Positions 47,082 to 58,400 of a DNA stretch of 64,000 nucleotides are shown piece after piece (position 1 is the first letter of the stretch; each line of letters opens with the position of its first letter). The stretch lies in assembly GCA_024704765.1 (NCBI GenBank), contig JAKMXF010000155.1, forward strand, positions 456,380-520,379, read 5' to 3'. Source of the stretch: Oopsacas minuta (lineage: Eukaryota > Porifera > Hexactinellida > Lyssacinosida > Leucopsacidae). A program made the position numbers and the translations under genes. The notes beneath the pieces were generated by a model. That model did no database searches, was not told the DNA's origin, and saw nothing but the letters and a program-made list of their open reading frames with translations.

Positions 47082-48891
47082 TATTATGATACAATACCAC
47101 AATAATTCTATGAATTGTATTATTTCCTGCTGGAGAATTTATACCTTTATTCTCCAGGATCCTGCACTGGCATTCCTCGAGGTAGGAGTTTATCTGAGGG
47201 GGCATTGCCTCATGCTCCTTTAAATAATACCATATCCCTTGGATAGACTATTATATATTATAATGCACCCCGTGTAAATTATTTTACAGTGCAACTTCTA
47301 TAAGGTTGGGTCTCTATATATGCAAAACCTCCATAAGCGGGGCATTTTTCGTCACTTTCATTCATTACCATAGAAAAGAACCTCTATAAGGGCTCAATTC
47401 GGAATGGAGCATATTTTAGAGGAAATCATCATCCGCCTTTGAATTTCGCTCTATAATAAGTGGGGAATTCTAATAAAACTTTCTTTAATAATCAATTTTT
47501 AGCTAAAATTGGAAAATAAGTTTTTATTGCTAAGATGAATTGAATTTTTCTGAGTTTATTTCTTACAAATTTGGATTTTCTACTTACAACCTTAGGGCAC
47601 ATTTTATTTATCGAATATTGTTGATAATAAAGTGCAATTCTTTCGGCCAAAAAGGTTTCAGGAACGATGCGCTTTGATGCATGCTTTCCGTAATCGGAAT
47701 CACATCTGCCGTTGCACGGATCACACCCCGTATTGAAATTTTCTAGTGATTAATTTAAATCTACATGTATAATTGGGAAATTCCCTTATAAATTTCTAGT
47801 ATATGCAATTATTTTGAAATTTGGAGAAACCACTTATTTATCCCAAGATTGCTGTCTTTTAGTTTCTAACAGTAGAAAATTCTAGCAAATTCTATTCGAC
47901 CTACAACCTTAGGCCATATTAAAATAAACATCAATAAAATCTTTTGTTGATAGAATTGGTTATATATTCACCAAACATCTCTAGTTCACAAATTCCTCAC
48001 TTGACATTATATATGTAGAATGGGGCCATGCGGGTTGTTAGAATACTCGCCCTCCCGACCTCCCCCAGTTATAGAGGTCCCACAGTCATTTTGGTCTTAT
48101 TTTGTCTTCGAATTGTATTTACTTATCTTATGCATATGTAATGTATTATTACTAGTGTTATTGTTATTTTTTATTACACTTTCTTTAATGAGGATTAAGG
48201 TTCAACTACAAATTGGTTTTCAAAGTGTCCACTATTTAACATAAATATATACAGATATAAGTATGGGTTATCAATCCTAGGTAACTGATTTGCATTATAA
48301 CAAAATAATTATGGCTTCTTATTGCCTACTTAACACACGGGCACCGATTATTTCAAAATATGCAAGGCCGATTTAGTGTAATTTTTAAAGAAAATATCTA
48401 TCCTAACTTTGCCAATTAACTTTCTAAGGGGTTTTCGAAAATGAAGAATTAATTAAGACTACTTAGCAAATCCTCACACCCATCTTTCTATTTGTTAGGC
48501 TCTTTTAATTATTACCTTAGGATTCCGAAGAACATGTTCAATAGTATATTCATTTTGGTAATTATTTTTGTATTTCCTGCTTTATATGATAATTCTTGAT
48601 TTATATATTATCTTTCCAATCAAAATAGATAATGTTTCGAAATTGCTTGGATTTCAAAATAGCTGGATGAACGAAAAATTCCAATATATTTATTGTACTG
48701 AATATACTTACTTTGATAAATTTGATTTTTGTAATTTATTTTAATAATTTGTCAATTTTTGTTACTAAATTGATTTACAAGCATTTATCCTTAATTTCTA
48801 TGCAGTATGCATGAAACGAGACAATTTTCGCAAAAGTTTCTCAAAATGTGCAATTTCGACTATTTCAATATTTTCCTGTCATTTTTATATA

Positions 48892-49808
48892 CAGTCAGGG
48901 GACAAAAGTATTCGACCACACAAATATATTGTCATAAATTGTATACTCTTTCCCGCTCCTATATATTGTGTAGTCTATATTCGTAGCTGCTATCTAGTAA
49001 TTTGTATAGAATAACATATGTTTTTCAAGAATTTCAAAAAATATTTTAGATTGACACTTTTTGAAGGTGTTAATTATTAATAATTATTAGATATATTATT
49101 GATAATCAAAATATGTGGTAATTCAAAAACCTATTAAGAATCTATAATTTCTGACTTGATATTTGAATTCTACGTAGGCGAGTTACCCCAGATTGAAATT
49201 TCCAATCGGATTGAGCAATTTTTTACCAGAGTTATAGATGAATTTCAATTTTGTGCCATTTGTGCCACCTTTTGCCGAAGTGGCACAAGTGGCCGCTACC
49301 GAGAGGTTATTTTGGAATTCAAGGGTTAGCATAGTCATATCATTCGAAAATATTACTTCGACTTATTCCTCCTAACTCTAGTTGATTTCCTTGTAGTGGC
49401 GCTTTTTCCTGCCACCTGTGCCACTTTTTTTCAAAAAGTGGCACAAGTGGGACAAATTGAGATTCTTTTATAACTTTGGTAAAAATTGCTCAATCCGATT
49501 GGAAATTTCAATCTGGGTAACTCGCCTACGTAGAATTCAAATATCAAGTCAGAAATTATAGATTCTTAATAGGTTTTGAATTACCACATATTTTGATTAT
49601 CAATAATTATCTAATAATTATTAATAATTAACACCTTCAAAAAGTGTCAATCTAAAATATTTTTGAAATTCTTGAAAAACATATGTTATTCTATACAAAT
49701 TACTAGATAGCAGCTACGAATATAGACTACACAATATATAGGAGCGGGAAAGAGTATACAATTTATGACAATATATTTGTGTGGTCGAATACTTTTGTCC
49801 CCTGACTG
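48892..49808. mobile_element. 917-bp foldback MITE with about 400-bp inverted arms
   Basis: TA flanks both ends (48890-48891 and 49809-49810). The outermost bases are CAGTCAGGGGACAAAAGTAT, a Tc1-like terminus. The arms, 48892-49293 and 49411-49808, are almost identical over the outer 300 bp, with single-base indels such as AAAAAAT against AAAAAT. They diverge towards the centre, where GTGCCAC / GTGGCAC motifs form small internal hairpins. The spacer is about 117 bp, with no transposase. It must move in trans. The near-perfect arms suggest a young insertion. Confidence 0.93.
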
Positions 49809-50124
49809 TATATTAATGCCAAATTTTCAAATAGCCTAGACCATATAAAGAAAGACCATGTGAACTTGTTATGTAGTTTCAATGTATTTCTCATATATGA
49901 AATCCTTATAGCTTACAAATGCTGAATTCATCAGTTTGTATTAATTATAATATAAGTAAATCGGCCTTCTGATATTTTCGCCTACTAGGTGACATACACA
50001 GCAGTGTTTTAAGTAGGCTATGTGCTTCCATATTTCTAATTATGAGGTCATCCACATTATCTCAAGAACATATAGATATATGTAAAATCGACTTTGATTC
50101 GGCGATAGACAAACAAAATTTATT

Positions 50125-50430
50125 ATTTGCGTATGGCTATTCATTCCCTAGATATTCTGTAACATGATCATAATTGTTATATGGCTCCTAAACTTTTACT
50201 TATTATGTCATCGTTTATCACCCCGGATCATCTTATCACTATAATCGAATTTGATTGGAGTCCTTAGATAATATGCATGTATTATTTAGGTATAGGTTAT
50301 CAATCCCGATAATTAGTTTCCATGAATTCGTAATTTTTGTATGGCTTCTATATTTGTCATTATCATGTACTCAATTGGAACTAAATGTCAATTCATTACT
50401 ATAATCGACGTGAATGGCAGTCAATTAGTG
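50125..50430. repeat. Two diverged direct repeats, about 165 bp
   Basis: The units near 50125-50265 and 50295-50430 share, in order, a TATNNATNCC start, a TATGGCTNCTA block, TTATNATGT and CACTATAATCGA or TACTATAATCGA, then GG-AGTC. Partial related copies appear near 48260-48330 and 50020-50065. An old dispersed or tandem repeat; the alignment is by eye only. Confidence 0.35.
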
Positions 50431-53386
50431 ATTGATAGTACCTTATGGAGATAGAGAGTTATCTAACATAAAAATTAAATGAAATTACAGTTATATATCT
50501 ATAAATTTATATATTTGTGGATTAATTCGTATCCATTTCTTGGTTTTAAATTTCAATCATTGAGATTAGATTCATCTAGGTATTGCTAACCCGTTTAATA
50601 CATTAATACACAAACTTAAGTAATTATAAAATCATCGCATTCATATATGTCTAGAACATTTTCATTTTCAGTATTCGTTCCGTTTAGTAATAACTTTATA
50701 ATGAAATTGATCTGATCCAAATTATTGAAAACTCATCAAAACTTATGACTCGATTAACTTCTTTGGATCTGCGATGTATTTTATAATAGTGATAGGCCTT
50801 CATACCCCAATATCTACTTACCTACATTAATAGAGGCTTAATATCAATTTTTTCTTAAGGTACAATTAAAAGAGATTTGGAAATACTACTTCAAACTTGG
50901 AACTGCTTCTAATTAGAAAAAGCACTAATTAGCCTAAAATTTAATGATAATAAATATTTATTGTTGTTTGTGTAATTCCCTTTTTCATCTATCGTAAGCC
51001 ACGAATCATCCGAGATTGGATATGTTTTATTTTACTATATATTGAATCTATGGTTTTCAGCACCCCTGAAAACAATTCTGATGGTTTCAAGAAAGATTGA
51101 GGAGGTCGACTTTTAGCCTACTCGAAGAAATTGGGTCACTGTGCCGTCTACTGTAATTCAATAATTTTTAACAATCACATGTTGTGTACTTTGATGGATG
51201 GATTAGTCTAACAGCCTACCCTGTATTTCCCAATTTTGCATTCGAACAACAAATGAAATCCGTGCTATTTTTGGCTTTGAATCAGATGTAGTGTCAGGCG
51301 AGGTGCAGGCAGTACAATTGCACCACCTGAAGGATGCATACACCACATACATGGTACAGACAATGATAAATTTGAGATTTCATTGATACGAAAAAATATA
51401 GTACTCTAGTTATGCAGTGTTAATCGTCAAGTAAGACAAATACATAAGTATCCTATACTTAATATTTTCACAATATGATAAGATTAAAACGGCTCAAAAT
51501 GTCGATGCTATGCAAGGAAAAATATCAACGATACAAGTGTTTTCATACACTGGATATGCATTTGGTCATTAACTTAAGATATTATTTGGTGTGGCTTGTG
51601 TCTATTTAGCATATATGTTCATTCTTAAGGACTATTGAACTAGGGGAAATAGATTAAACCCCCGCAATATACTATTCAAAGCAAGAGTATGTTTTTAGAT
51701 TCTACCACCCATCCGCACGACGTGCTCCAATTGTGCACCACATCTGCACCACAGTCTTCGAAATCCTGCCGTTGCTACTGTTTTTGAATGCCACTCAAAT
51801 TATTTCCGCTGTTGTAAATTATATGTCTAACTATTTCACATTTTTGCTTTTCGTTCAGCTCTTAGAGGGAGATGCTCTAAATTGCATAGACAATTTCCTA
51901 CGTTTGTATATCCGTCAGTCCATTCTTCCTTCTATCCGCGCAGCAGTGCGAAATCTAGCAGTCGGATTTACATGTAAATAATATACAAAAACCTTTTGTG
52001 TTTGTTAGTTCCAACTTATGTATATATTTTTAAATTGCATGTTTACACCTTTTTATGTAAATTTCAGAAGCTTTTTTAATATGTTAGATGCAATTTGTTG
52101 CTTAGAATCCAATTTTGAGATTTCCGAAAGATACAAATTCTGCCATTTGATTAATCATGTTTTCATACCTTTTTGTTGTGATGAAATATCCTGTCATTGA
52201 ATGCCGTGGATTTAATTTTGTTTCCTCAGTCATTCCAATATATATTTGTAATTTAAGCCTACACGAAGATGTTCTGCAGCGAAAACGTAGTGAATAGCAA
52301 ATAGATCAGGAACAGCGCGTCTCATGTATGAAATATAGCCACACTGCCTAGTAACCATAACAGTTGCACCATGTGTACACATGCAAAAATATTGTGCAAA
52401 CGAATTTTTTCTTGTAATAATAACCCACAAATTAATTCACTTTTTGAATCTATTATAAGTGGTCTATTTCAAAATGATGTTAGAGATTCTCTTCAACTGT
52501 TGGTCAATGGCAATCGAGGATGAAGATTCCAATTTAATTTTCCAAATCATATGATTTATAAATTATATTTGGCCGTGTAAATTTATTTCTTGTTTCTCAT
52601 CAGGAATTCTTTCGGAAACTGGCATGGTGTATAGTATTTATTTTTAGTTTTATAGGCCAGTTACTTTAAACAACATTTTGACTCTTCGATTATCTCGCCA
52701 CAGCGCATTAAAAATATTGAATATTCAACTAAACAACTATTAAAAATGTGGATTGCACACTTGTGATTAAAGAACTATCCATAAATATGGAAAAAATTAC
52801 AAATAAAATATTCCAGACGAAGGACAAATTTGGGCGGGCGGTGATGAGAAACAAGTATATTGCTTTACATGGCCTTATCAGCTATATTTTACATCTTTTG
52901 CACATTTTCAAATTGATGAGATTTCCTATCAATATTTTCACAGAGGGGATAATTGCACTATAATCAATCAGAATCTTAACCATAGGACTTGAGGATAAAT
53001 ATGAAGTACAGTAGTGCTTAATTATATCCTATTTCAAGATTGTTAACACAGCTTAGTATAGTATTTAACCTGAAATCCTTCAGACCATGGAGCCCCAAAT
53101 CAGCCCGGGTCTAGTGCAGTGCGGTCAGAGAGTTGTTAGGGGGCAAGAATACAAATAAATCACCCAGAGCTGCACTACCAGTCTGTTGACTGGATATCAG
53201 ATTTCCTTCAAAGGATTCGACCAATTATATGGCATTTTTATTTTGTATTTCAATATTTCATTTTGAGGCTTCTTAGCCACTAATTTACATTTTTTAACAA
53301 ATACCCTTCACTCCCTGATATTGTGCAATTCTACCTTCTTTGCCACATGTTGACTCAGCTTTTATACTATATTTTGTATATTGTAG
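50431..53386. other. Rest of the WNK intron; one exon-like open stretch
   Basis: No recognised gene. It contains the candidate exon-like segment at 51859-51973, listed separately. The remainder is AT-rich, with no repeats that I could pair. Confidence 0.4.
51859..51973 (+). other. Exon-like open segment of unknown nature
   Basis: A pyrimidine-rich tract ending TTTTGCTTTTCGTTCAG precedes 115 bases open for LLEGDALNCIDNFLRLYIRQ and onwards to RNLAVGFT, followed by a GTAAAT donor-like site. It is GC-richer than its surroundings. Its phase does not fit the WNK junction: splicing it in after AC would read ACC-TCT-TAG, a stop. It could be an unrelated nested gene's exon, a poison exon, or chance. 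I do not recognise the sequence. Confidence 0.2.
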
Positions 53387-53604
53387 ATATCTAAGTAGAT
53401 TTACAAGCATTCCTTTACGATTAATTAAGAATTGGTGTTTACAAATTCTCCGCGGTCTTCAGTTCTTACATAGTAGAGATCCATCAATAATTCACAGAGA
53501 CCTCAAATGTGATAACATTTTTATTAATGGTGCGAATGGCTCAGTGAAGATCGGCGATCTTGGTCTTGCAGTTCTCAGTAATTCTAATGTAAGGACTGTT
53601 ATAG
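53387..53604 (+). CDS. WNK: WNK-type serine/threonine kinase, internal exon (catalytic loop)
   Basis: The exon follows TTGTATATTGTAG and ends before a GTTCGT donor at 53605, one base into a Gly codon. It codes [64 protein letters not shown] and [14 protein letters not shown] is the catalytic loop (Asp base, Lys, Asn) and DLG replaces the usual DFG, a WNK signature. The order matches known WNKs ([40 protein letters not shown]). The activation-loop end and TPEFMAPE should start the next exon, which I did not find by 64000. The conserved catalytic residues argue against the pseudokinase NRBP. Confidence 0.95.
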
Positions 53605-56600
53605 GTTCGTTTTATTTTATAGTACATACTGATATTATTCCATCGATATATTGCATACTTTGATTAGTGCTTTTTCTCTGGTTACTATCCAGTATACTAT
53701 CCTTTGATGTATTGGATCAAAAGTATCTAATACTTTATATATATATAGGTTCCTATCCCAGGCATAACTGAGTAGCTTTGGAGGAGCACGTGTCCACCCT
53801 TGGATATTATTTCCCACTCAGACTAATGAACCAATTGATATTTTTGCATGCCTCAATCCGCTTAATTCCTCTGTCTGTCATTGATACAACTATAATCTAC
53901 TCAATAATATTTATGAACATTTTAAACAGAGCTACAGTCGAACCCCTGAGATATGGGCCTAAGGATTCTAGCAGCTCCCTAATCCGTGTACCGTTTTCAA
54001 TACATTTTCGATTGGTTTACCTAATTTCCCATATTTGTGTTGTCTTTAGTTGTACTTCTTTTCTAAGACGTAGATTAATTACCACAAAACGTTCATTCTA
54101 GTTTCGCCATCGAATGCATTTCAATATTTTATAGTACTCCGGAACCTCTGTACTACGAACATCAACTGACTGGCAAAGTTTGTTCCCCTTTAACGGAGTT
54201 CTTGTTGACTGGAGTAATACTAATTGGATTTCACCTTATGGAACTATACTGAGTTTTGACCATCTTTATTTCAATAGAGAAAATGATCTAGATCAAATTC
54301 CGGTTATTTGGGCTTTGGCCCGAAATATATTCTGATATTCTTTGAATTAGTTAATTTTGCTATTATCCTTAATTAATGCTATGAATCAATCGTCCAAGTA
54401 TCTTTGTGCAGCGTGTGAGGCATTAGAAGATTGCATGATATCCCAAATCTGAGGTTGCGATTCTAAATATTCTGGAAAATTATGGCTATTGGAAGAATTC
54501 CTCTAACGCAGGTGGCGACTTAGCTACTCACGTGTAATTTACAATTGGAGCTGCTCACGCCGTAATTTTATCTAAATTTTCACTAGTTTATAGGGGATAT
54601 CTCATTTCCTCAAAATCCGGCAAGAAACCATTAGGACATTCCTAGCTGATACCAGAAGATCTTTTGAAATCATTATTAGATACTCGATATGGATGTGATG
54701 CGATGAACCACTATCCAATTATTTGAAAGTATTGGACATTAACGCAGAGGTGCGAACGGTTGACTCCAGTTCAAAGATCAGAAGAATATTTACAGTGACT
54801 ATCTCTAGAAATCTGAAGTTATATCCTCATGTTTTGTTTTGTTACAAAGATATTATCATCATACTATCGTTTCCTCTATAGCTAGAACATGCCCATGACA
54901 GTTTCCTTACCTCTATGTTATGCTTCACATATTATACTTCCTATTACACTTCGAATGAATTGTTATACTTTCATTGAAGGTCATCAACAAAATCTATGGA
55001 GATATTATTTTACGAAAACAAGGATTTTATCCTCACATATTTTCCCAAAATTTCAGATTCCTTGTCTGATATTAGCATTGATAATAATTATTATGACATC
55101 TGAAATACTTATAATTTGCATTAGATTGGTGTGATTTATTTGAATACCATGTTATAAAATATAGAATTGATGCATTGCTGGTTGGAAGTTACGTCTTCGA
55201 AGACAATGATCAAAGAAATCTAACTCGTATTCAATGATAATTACATCACTAGCTCTGTTTGAATTGGAAAATGAACAATAACGAGAATGTTGATGACTGT
55301 TGGTAGTGTTTATTTTGCTTGGTCATTATAGGGCTTGTTTAGTGTACTCCTGGTGGTGGGAACAATATCTGCACTAAATCAACTGATTTTTTTCCCTTCA
55401 TTCATGAGGGGAATTTAGAGACGTATATTTGCACCGAGCATCTTAGAAAAGTTACAATCTCGGCATCTGTTCCTCACGTGTCATTGTAATCTATCTGAAG
55501 CTTCTTCATATATTCGCCCAGGGTAATAATTTGTAACTTTGTCTCCAAATATCGGGAAAGCAAGCTTGCACCCAAGGCAACTTTGATACTTCTAATTCAG
55601 CACGAAGATTTAAATAATTCTTGCGACCCAGTCAAATGGAGGAGAAGGTGCGAAAAAGACAGTTATCATCCATATCAATTGGTTTTGTGCTAATGGTTCA
55701 TTCTTCCTCAACTCTTACCCACATTAGAATTTGCTTGAATTAGTGCAGTTTCATAAGTAAATCCGAGCTGTGTACACTTTGAATCACCTCATAGGGTTTT
55801 AGCGTTAAATATTGTGCTCCATTCCTTATTTAATCTTGAGAAAAGATTTTATAAGTGCATAGTACTTCCTCACAGAAAATTTGCGAATAATTTGGCCTCG
55901 AATTGCTCTACTATCCAGAGAAAATGTATATTATGCTAGGGACTTCTTTTAGTTACATCTAGTTATATTGAACCTCGTTAGTATGAATATTGTTTACCGG
56001 AATTTATGAATTAGATGAACAAATATAGACACCAATTCAGTTCCCTACAATTGTTATTCAATTTGTATTACTCCCTTATAGGATCACAGAATATAAGGGA
56101 CACATTCATGTCATCCCTTGTTGTTCGTATTTATGAGTTTCCACTTTAGTAATCCGTTGCCCCAAGAACATAATCAACATAGTCGATAGGATTAGGATAG
56201 AGTACTGTATTTAAACAAGATTAAGCTTCCTTTGTCCATTCTATTATTTGTTTCCAGATTTCTTCTCGCTATAGAATCCTAGGTAACAGAGAATTGAATT
56301 GCGACTAAATAGCTATAGCAATGTATAACATCTCTGTTGGGGTACAGTCCTCCATAACATAAGGTATGATAGAGTGTGACACCATAAGTATATATGTTTA
56401 CATTGAATATTTATTTTCAAAATTATACCTTTTGGCGGTTGAATATTTGAATATCTTTGGATTTTGATGGGCTCGACTTTCTATTTTTTTTCATCTTTAT
56501 GTTCTTCGTACGTGGTTAAAGCGGCAGTAGATATTTCATTCTATATTCAGGAATCAGTGGTAAGTATATCATTTTATATTTCAATTTTAAGTTCAATATT

Positions 56601-56835
56601 TCCCTCTGATCCATGGCAGGTATATTATCCTGATAAGTAGATGGGATGTCTATGTTGTTTGCCATTTATAATAGTGGCTCACTGTAATGGTGGACGGGTG
56701 AAACGGACCTTTGTAAATTGGTTTGTCTTAGTACCAGGCATTTTTCTTTTCTATGTAAAAACTAGAAACTATCCCCCTCCTCAAAGATAGACCTACAGTA
56801 TAGTATGGAGAAGTATACAAGTTAATTTTCTTATA
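53605..56835 (+). other. Probable continuation of the WNK gene as intron; nothing else seen
   Basis: No kinase exon recognised. TACTCCGGAACC at 54136 gives a chance TPE in the right phase, but the following residues do not continue as WNK. A pogo-like terminus may start at 53935, without a convincing partner. Confidence 0.4.
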
Positions 56836-57830
56836 CAGGGTATTTTTGAAAGTGTAACTTTTAAACTTTTCTGAACGTGAATTATTTCACAAATTTGAAG
56901 CTTTCAACTACTCTACTATCCTTCCTAATATATGTAATTTAATAATAAACCTGAACCATAAATAACTAATCAAGTTGATGTTCAAAGTGGCTACCTCCAT
57001 ACTTCACACAAGTTACCGCTCTTTTCATAAAATTTTCCACAACTTTGTGCAACATCTTTGAGTCCATATTACTCGCTGTATCTTCAATTACTTGTCTTAA
57101 TTCGTTTATGCTCTTGGGTTGCTTTTCAAACACCTTTTTGTTTGCATAGCTCCAGAAAAAGTAGTCGAGAGGGTTTAAATCAGGTGAATACGGTAACCAA
57201 ATTGTATCGGTTAAATTTGATAGAATACTTCCATGAAACTTTTCTCCAAAACTGTTTTGCATGTATGTGGTCTAGCACCATCTTGTTGAAACCACAATCT
57301 CTTACGTGTCGAAATATATCGAATTTGAGGCCAAAGCACTTCCTTGAGCATTTTAAGGTAAGACTCCCATTCACAGAAACTGTTTTTCCCTTTGCATCGA
57401 CAAACCAATGGACTTTGAGCATTTTCCATCCACAAAGCCTGCCTAACACATAATTTTCTCCCCATGAAACCTCTTAGAGGCCACAGAAATATTGGGATTG
57501 ATCGGAGCCCAAATCCTGTCGTTTTGTTGATTAGGAGATTGCTGGAGTACGAACTATTTCTCGTCACTGAATATTACTTTTTGGAAATTCTGGAGATTGT
57601 TGGATCACCCAAGAACAAAATTCCTTTCTTTTCAGCATGCTCTGTTCAGTTATATGATGAACTCTTTGAACACGGTAAGGCCTCCATTTTAATGTTCTTT
57701 TAAGAATACTGTGAACTTTGGAATAGCTGAACTCTAGTTTCCGGCTCGCATTTCGAATTGATCCTTGGTTTTCTTCAAAGTGAATTCTAACCTAATTGAC
57801 ATGTTCAGGGGGAAGAATCCTACCACCTTT
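56836..57830. mobile_element. Truncated DDE (mariner-related) element
   Basis: The left end is TA plus CAGGGTATTTTTGAAAGTGT at 56836, then a minus-strand transposase pseudogene. The right inverted terminus is missing; the coding similarity fades near 57800, before another element starts at 57942. It is probably truncated. Confidence 0.6.
56966..57800 (-). pseudogene. DDE transposase of the LNPLDYFFW group, frameshifted
   Basis: The minus-strand reading in pieces: ENQGSIRNASRKLEFSYSK then VHSILKRTLKWRPYRV (HTH/linker part) and HAEKKGILFL. A broken IFSDE-like block gives VIFSDEK-type remains. The reading continues QNDRIWAP-like, RFHGEKIMC, SVNGSLTLK, LWFQQDGARPHT (second Asp) and, after a frame change near 57265, IWLPYSPDLNPLDYFFW (third Asp), ending CVKYGGSHFEHQLD at 56966. 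The spacing between the last two Asp is about 38 residues, uncertain because of the indel. This group is common in arthropods. The copy is inactive. Confidence 0.72.
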
Positions 57831-57941
57831 TTCTTAGTTGACTTGAGAAAATTGTATACACTCTAGTGAAATGAGTGAGTCTATACTTTAGGCGATTTCG
57901 TCCTTTGATAACAAAACGTTGACAAAATTTCCTTTTTACTA

Positions 57942-58400
57942 CAGTATGTCCCGAAAGTTTTTTCCTATTAGATAAATACCTATATAATTAGTGTTACGTG
58001 TCATAGGCGTTTAATTACTTTCCGATATAACCTCCTTTCAAATCTACTCATTTTCTCATTCTTGTGGCATCCCATCTATCAATTTTCGAAGTAAGTCCGG
58101 ATTGATATTAGACCACACTGTTTTGAGGTTTTTTCCAGCATTTCTAGATTTGTCGCTGATGGCATCTCTGACAAGCTCTGTTTAACAACAGCCCACAAAT
58201 TCTCAATCGGAGAAAGATCAGGCGAGTTGCCTGGCCATATTTCTTCCACTAGCAACCAACAAGATTCAATTGACACCATTCCTGGCTCAATTTCGATGTG
58301 TGAGCGGGGGCTCCATCTTGTTGAAAGATTAATTTTGACATGTTTTCACAAAATTTCCATACCATTAGAAAAATTTTTATAGGTCAACTCTGAGCACTAC
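57942..58400. mobile_element. Truncated Tc1/mariner element, DD37E type, copy 3
   Basis: One terminus, TA plus CAGTATGTCCCGAAAGTTTT, lies at 57942. Only the C-terminal third of a minus-strand transposase follows, and similarity ends near 58390. The partner terminus is absent. Confidence 0.65.
58079..58385 (-). pseudogene. DD37E transposase, C-terminal fragment
   Basis: The reading starts near 58385 with ENMSKLIFQQDGAPAHTSKL (second Asp), then SQEWCQLNLVG. A frame change near 58257 leads to EEIWPGNSPDLSPIENLW (Glu). One missing base restored by eye gives 37 residues between Asp and Glu. It ends ISIRTYFEN at 58079. The WPGNSPDLSPIENLW block groups it with the two full-length DD37E copies. Confidence 0.75.

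Larger units (their letters stand above)
27439..53386 (+). other. 25.9-kb intron within the WNK kinase domain
   Basis: Donor GTAAGT at 27439 and acceptor TTGTATATTGTAG ending at 53386 bracket sequence with no further kinase-like coding. Phase is compatible: AC at the donor side plus A at the acceptor side makes Thr, giving TLRTYLSRF. The intron is packed with transposons and inverted repeats, listed separately. Plain AT-rich stretches with nothing recognised: 27439-27980, 30253-31986, 32623-34298, 35644-36041, 39942-41080, 42390-42834, 42914-44788, 47082-48891 and 49811-50100. Confidence 0.85.

Noticed and set aside
46924-47205. 93-codon minus-strand open frame overlapping the right inverted arm.
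   Set aside because: Half of it is arm sequence repeated at the left side and no known domain is seen; not called as a gene.
47284-47470. Sequence like CAGTGCAACTTCTATAAGG and ATAAGTGGGGAATTC resembling Tigger-type ends.
   Set aside because: Boundaries could not be defined and internal similarity is weak.
53387-53604. Kinase exon could belong to the WNK-related pseudokinase NRBP.
   Set aside because: HRDLKCDN and DLG are intact. NRBP lacks the canonical catalytic loop, so WNK is the better call.
53935-54211. Possible second pogo-like MITE (CAGTCGAACCCC ... GTTGACTG).
   Set aside because: Ends match over only a few bases and the right flank is not TA.
54136-54230. Possible next WNK exon: TACTCCGGAACC gives Thr-Pro-Glu in the correct phase after an AG.
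   Set aside because: The following residues do not continue as FMAPEMYEE and reach a stop; the three-residue match is chance.
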